A stretch of DNA of 9,093 nt, taken from NCBI GenBank assembly GCA_002299005.1, contig DBMZ01000158.1, forward strand, positions 530-9,622, read 5' to 3'. How positions within the stretch are numbered: the first letter of the stretch is position 1; each line of letters starts with the position of its first letter. A model generated the notes under the pieces. That model saw only the letters and a list, made by a program, of their open reading frames with translations. It was not told the origin of the DNA and did no database searches. The position numbers and the translations under genes were made by a program. This stretch comes from Alphaproteobacteria bacterium UBA685. Its GTDB lineage: Bacteria; Pseudomonadota; Alphaproteobacteria; Puniceispirillales; Puniceispirillaceae. This document shows positions 6,759 to 9,093 of this stretch, one piece after another.

Positions 6759-7460
6759 TTAGTTTGTCTCGCCCAAGATATCTCTTAAGCATGATTTTAT
6801 GTCTGGTGATTGATAATGTACATAATCTTGGTCACTGCCATCTCTGGCCCATTCATGGTCATGTTCAATCCAGATAGTTCCCATACCAAGCGCGGCAGGC
6901 GCTTTTAAATTCACAGCCATATCTTCTATCATCACAGATTTAGCGGGGTTAATCCCTGATTGCGATAAAAAGATTTCATACGGGCGCATTGCGGGCTTTG
7001 GTTCATGATTGGCACCAACAATATCAAAGATAAAGTCAAAATGCCCCCGCACCCCAAACGCGCCCAAAATATTCTCAGCATGCGCGATGGTGCCATTGGT
7101 AAAGATATGTTTGCGCCCCGGCAATTTCGCCAGCAAGCCATCTAGCTCTGTATCATGGTCAATATCGCTGACATCAATATCATGCACAAAGCTAAGGAAC
7201 GGCTTTGAGTCCATCCCAAATTCTTTCATCAACCCATGCATGGTTGTGCCATATTGGCGAAACAGCCTTGTCTTTAAGGCCGCCGCCTCTGCCTCTTCAA
7301 GGGTAAATTCTTGCATTAAGAATTCGGTCATCTTTTGCGCGACACGGGCAAATAGGTTCGATTTGGCAGGATAAATCGTATTATCAAGGTCAAAGACCCA
7401 CTCTTCAATGCCCTTATCAAGCAATTGTGATAAAGGGGCTGATGCGTGTTGTGATGACAT
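6759..7460 (-). CDS. HAD-superfamily hydrolase, pyrimidine 5'-nucleotidase type
   Basis: The 233-residue protein is a haloacid-dehalogenase-fold phosphatase. Motif I is FDLDNTIYP (23-31), with nucleophile D24 and general acid D26. Motif II is FTNGT (120-124), with T121. Motif III is K155 in EPKPAMRPY, and motif IV is E179-D180 followed by N184-L. A short helical cap lies between motifs I and II (about 35-105). The NTIYP and EDMAVNL wording matches the pyrimidine 5'-nucleotidase/SDT1-like group, which dephosphorylates UMP and CMP or related small phosphates; the real substrate here is unknown. The ATG at 7460 has CAGGA at 7468-7472 on the minus strand, a good ribosome site. The gene sits between argB and dapD, as in many alphaproteobacteria, but its link to arginine or lysine synthesis is not evident from the sequence. 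Confidence 0.9.
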   Translation of the reverse strand: MSSQHASAPLSQLLDKGIEEWVFDLDNTIYPAKSNLFARVAQKMTEFLMQEFTLEEAEAAALKTRLFRQYGTTMHGLMKEFGMDSKPFLSFVHDIDVSDIDHDTELDGLLAKLPGRKHIFTNGTIAHAENILGAFGVRGHFDFIFDIVGANHEPKPAMRPYEIFLSQSGINPAKSVMIEDMAVNLKAPAALGMGTIWIEHDHEWARDGSDQDYVHYQSPDIKSCLRDILGETN

Positions 7461-7507
7461 AATAAATCCTGACCGCTAAAAACGAAAACACATGTTACAT
7501 AGATGAT

Positions 7508-8371
7508 TTAGTCTTTAGCAATCATGGTGCCAATCCCATGCTCTGTAAATAATTCAACCAAGACCGCATGCGGGGCCCGCCCATCAAGGATAACGGCCGC
7601 TTCTGCGCCATCTGATACCGCTTGCATACATGTCTCAAGCTTGGGAATCATCCCGCCTGTGACGGTGCCATCATCAATCAAAGCTTGCGCGCCCTCAAGG
7701 TTCACACGGCTGATAAGATGACCGTCCTTATCCTTAATCCCTGCCACGTCAGAGAGCATCAAAAGGCGGCTTGCCCCGATAGCCCCTGCCACAGCCCCTG
7801 CGGCCGTATCAGCGTTGATATTATAGGTCATGCCATCATCGCCCATCGCAGTTGGCGCAACCACAGGCATCATATCATGCGCAAGCAAGGCAGATATCAC
7901 CGAGATATCAACCGCCGATGGGGTGCCAACATAGCCAAGCGCGCCATCATGCGCTTTGACCGCTTGGATAAGATTGCCATCCTTGCCCGAAATACCCACA
8001 GCCTTGCCACCTGCTTTGGCAATCGCTGAGACAAGTGATTTATTAATCCCGCCTGCCAGCACCATCTCAACCACCGAGATACTCGCCTCATCTGTGACAC
8101 GAAGGCCATCAACAAAGCTTGATTCAATCTCAAGGCGTGAGAGCATTGCGCCGATTTGTGGGCCGCCGCCATGAACCACCAGCGGGTTTGTGCCAACCTG
8201 ACGCAACAGCACCATATCGGCGGCAAAACTATCGACAAAGGCTTGTTCGCCCATCGCATGGCCGCCAAATTTCACGACAATCGCCTTGCCAGCATAACGG
8301 CGCATATAGGGCAGGGCCTCAACAAGAAGACCTGCTTTTTCAAGCCATTTTTCTGAATTATCTTGGGTCAT
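7508..8371 (-). CDS. argB: Acetylglutamate kinase
   Basis: ArgB phosphorylates N-acetyl-L-glutamate with ATP, the second step of arginine synthesis. The 287-residue amino-acid-kinase fold shows VKFGGHAM (33-40, K34), VHGGGPQIG (66-74), GLRVTD (89-94, R91), ISGKDGN (127-133), [13 protein letters not shown] (184-196), LSDVAGI (206-212) and GGMIPKLE (239-246, K244). An N-terminal helix precedes the kinase core (residues about 5-28), and the C-terminus carries H268 with an E273-LF...G-x-GT ending. Both are hallmarks of hexameric, arginine-inhibited acetylglutamate kinases, so feedback inhibition by arginine is predicted by inference. The stop is 47 bases before the HAD start and the ATG is 52 bases after the engB stop. 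A purine-rich stretch including GGGGATAGG precedes the ATG. Confidence 0.97.
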   Translation of the reverse strand: MTQDNSEKWLEKAGLLVEALPYMRRYAGKAIVVKFGGHAMGEQAFVDSFAADMVLLRQVGTNPLVVHGGGPQIGAMLSRLEIESSFVDGLRVTDEASISVVEMVLAGGINKSLVSAIAKAGGKAVGISGKDGNLIQAVKAHDGALGYVGTPSAVDISVISALLAHDMMPVVAPTAMGDDGMTYNINADTAAGAVAGAIGASRLLMLSDVAGIKDKDGHLISRVNLEGAQALIDDGTVTGGMIPKLETCMQAVSDGAEAAVILDGRAPHAVLVELFTEHGIGTMIAKD

Positions 8372-8423
8372 CTGACGCCTATCCCCGCTTATCTCATCGC
8401 CTCATGCATCACTCAAAAGGCCC

Positions 8424-9086
8424 TTATTTTTTGCGCTCAATGCGCGGCGCTGCCAGCCGTGATAGATGGGCGCGTAACTCTGCCACACCTCTGCCATCAT
8501 GGCTTGAGGTTAAGAACACATGCGGAAATGCCGCCACATGCTTTTTTGTTTCCGCCTGCGCTTGTGCATAGACCTTCGCCACATCAGGGGCCTTTAGCTT
8601 ATCAACCTTGGTCAGAACCAGCGCCCAAGATACAGCTGAATCATCCAGCATATCCATAATCAGCTTATCAGCCTTGCCAATCCCACGGCGCGAATCAACC
8701 AGCACCATGACACGTTGCAAGGTCTGTCTGCCAACCAAAAACTTGCGCGTTAATTTTGACCAAGCTTCGATATCTGTCTTCGGCGCTGAGGCATAGCCAT
8801 AGCCCGGCAAATCAACCAAATCCAACCTGTCAGCCAGATTGAAAAAGATAAGCTGTCTTGTCCGGCCAGGTGTTTGCGAGGTGCGTGCCAATGTCTTACG
8901 CCCGGTAAGCGCATTGACCAGCGATGATTTGCCAACATTAGAGCGGCCCGCAAAAGCCACCTCATCACGCGCCATTGGCGCCAGATTCTGCATCGAATTA
9001 GAGGCAGCCAAAAAGGTACATTCACCGGCAAATAGCAAACGTCCTGCCTCTATATCCGCCTCTGTTAGCGCATCAATATCAGGCAT
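8424..9086 (-). CDS. engB: Ribosome biogenesis GTP-binding protein EngB (YihA/YsxC)
   Basis: EngB is an essential small GTPase needed for assembly of the large ribosomal subunit. The GTPase motifs are complete: G1 GRSNVGKS (47-54), the G2 threonine region TPGRTR (72-77), G3 DLPGYGYA (92-99), G4 TKVD (159-162) and G5 TSS (193-195). The 220-residue length is normal, with a leader of about 46 residues that includes IEAGRLLFAGEC, common in alphaproteobacterial members. The ATG at 9086 is seven bases from the window edge and the frame is still open there. GGGTGAG abuts the ATG, too close to be a normal ribosome site, so the true start may be a few codons away. In alphaproteobacteria this gene usually follows yidC, which would lie just outside the window; the TGA at 9088-9090 on the minus strand could be its stop, but that is a guess. 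Confidence 0.95.
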   Translation of the reverse strand: MPDIDALTEADIEAGRLLFAGECTFLAASNSMQNLAPMARDEVAFAGRSNVGKSSLVNALTGRKTLARTSQTPGRTRQLIFFNLADRLDLVDLPGYGYASAPKTDIEAWSKLTRKFLVGRQTLQRVMVLVDSRRGIGKADKLIMDMLDDSAVSWALVLTKVDKLKAPDVAKVYAQAQAETKKHVAAFPHVFLTSSHDGRGVAELRAHLSRLAAPRIERKK

Positions 9087-9093
9087 CTCACCC

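Noticed and set aside
8119..8571. 150-codon plus-strand open frame spanning the argB-engB junction
   Set aside because: It overlaps two well-supported minus-strand genes, has no good ribosome site, and its translation shows no family pattern.
1..9093. Search for a mobile element, CRISPR array, tRNA, toxin-antitoxin pair, phage gene or defence system
   Set aside because: Nearly all bases are covered by recognised housekeeping genes in a typical order; no repeat arrays, transposase motifs or RNA-like folds were seen by eye.

Overview
The window is a dense stretch of housekeeping genes from what looks like an alphaproteobacterial chromosome. Eleven complete coding regions and a three-codon tail of a twelfth fill almost all of it, and the longest gap without a gene is about 130 bases. 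The evidence for Alphaproteobacteria is the gene order (engB, argB, HAD phosphatase, dapD, dapE, small membrane protein, then truA-fmt-def on the other strand, then rmuC and recR) and protein wording such as the NGHASLLPRWRG loop of Fmt and the KFGGHAM loop of ArgB. Base composition is moderate and codon use is uniform, so nothing looks recently acquired. A marine SAR116-like lineage would fit, but that is only an impression.

Layout. At the left edge, the last three codons of a probable ybaB/ebfC precede recR on the plus strand. rmuC runs on the minus strand and converges on recR. A 134-base divergent region (1756-1889) separates rmuC from a plus-strand operon def-fmt-truA and holds a good promoter candidate for that operon. 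truA converges with a minus-strand series that, in its own direction of transcription, reads engB, argB, a pyrimidine 5'-nucleotidase-like HAD phosphatase, dapD, dapE and a small polytopic membrane protein. Gaps in that series run from 8 to 52 bases, so it is probably one or two operons whose promoter lies outside the window or within engB/argB.

How the genes work together. def and fmt make the two enzymes that remove and add the formyl group at the protein N-terminus, and truA modifies tRNA, so the plus operon is a translation operon. dapD and dapE are two steps of the succinylase route to meso-diaminopimelate and lysine, and argB is the second step of arginine synthesis. engB is a ribosome-assembly GTPase. 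recR and rmuC both act on DNA recombination.

I found no mobile element, CRISPR array, RNA gene, toxin-antitoxin pair or defence system, and no convincing new biological system. The least understood parts are the membrane protein downstream of dapE and the HAD phosphatase between argB and dapD.
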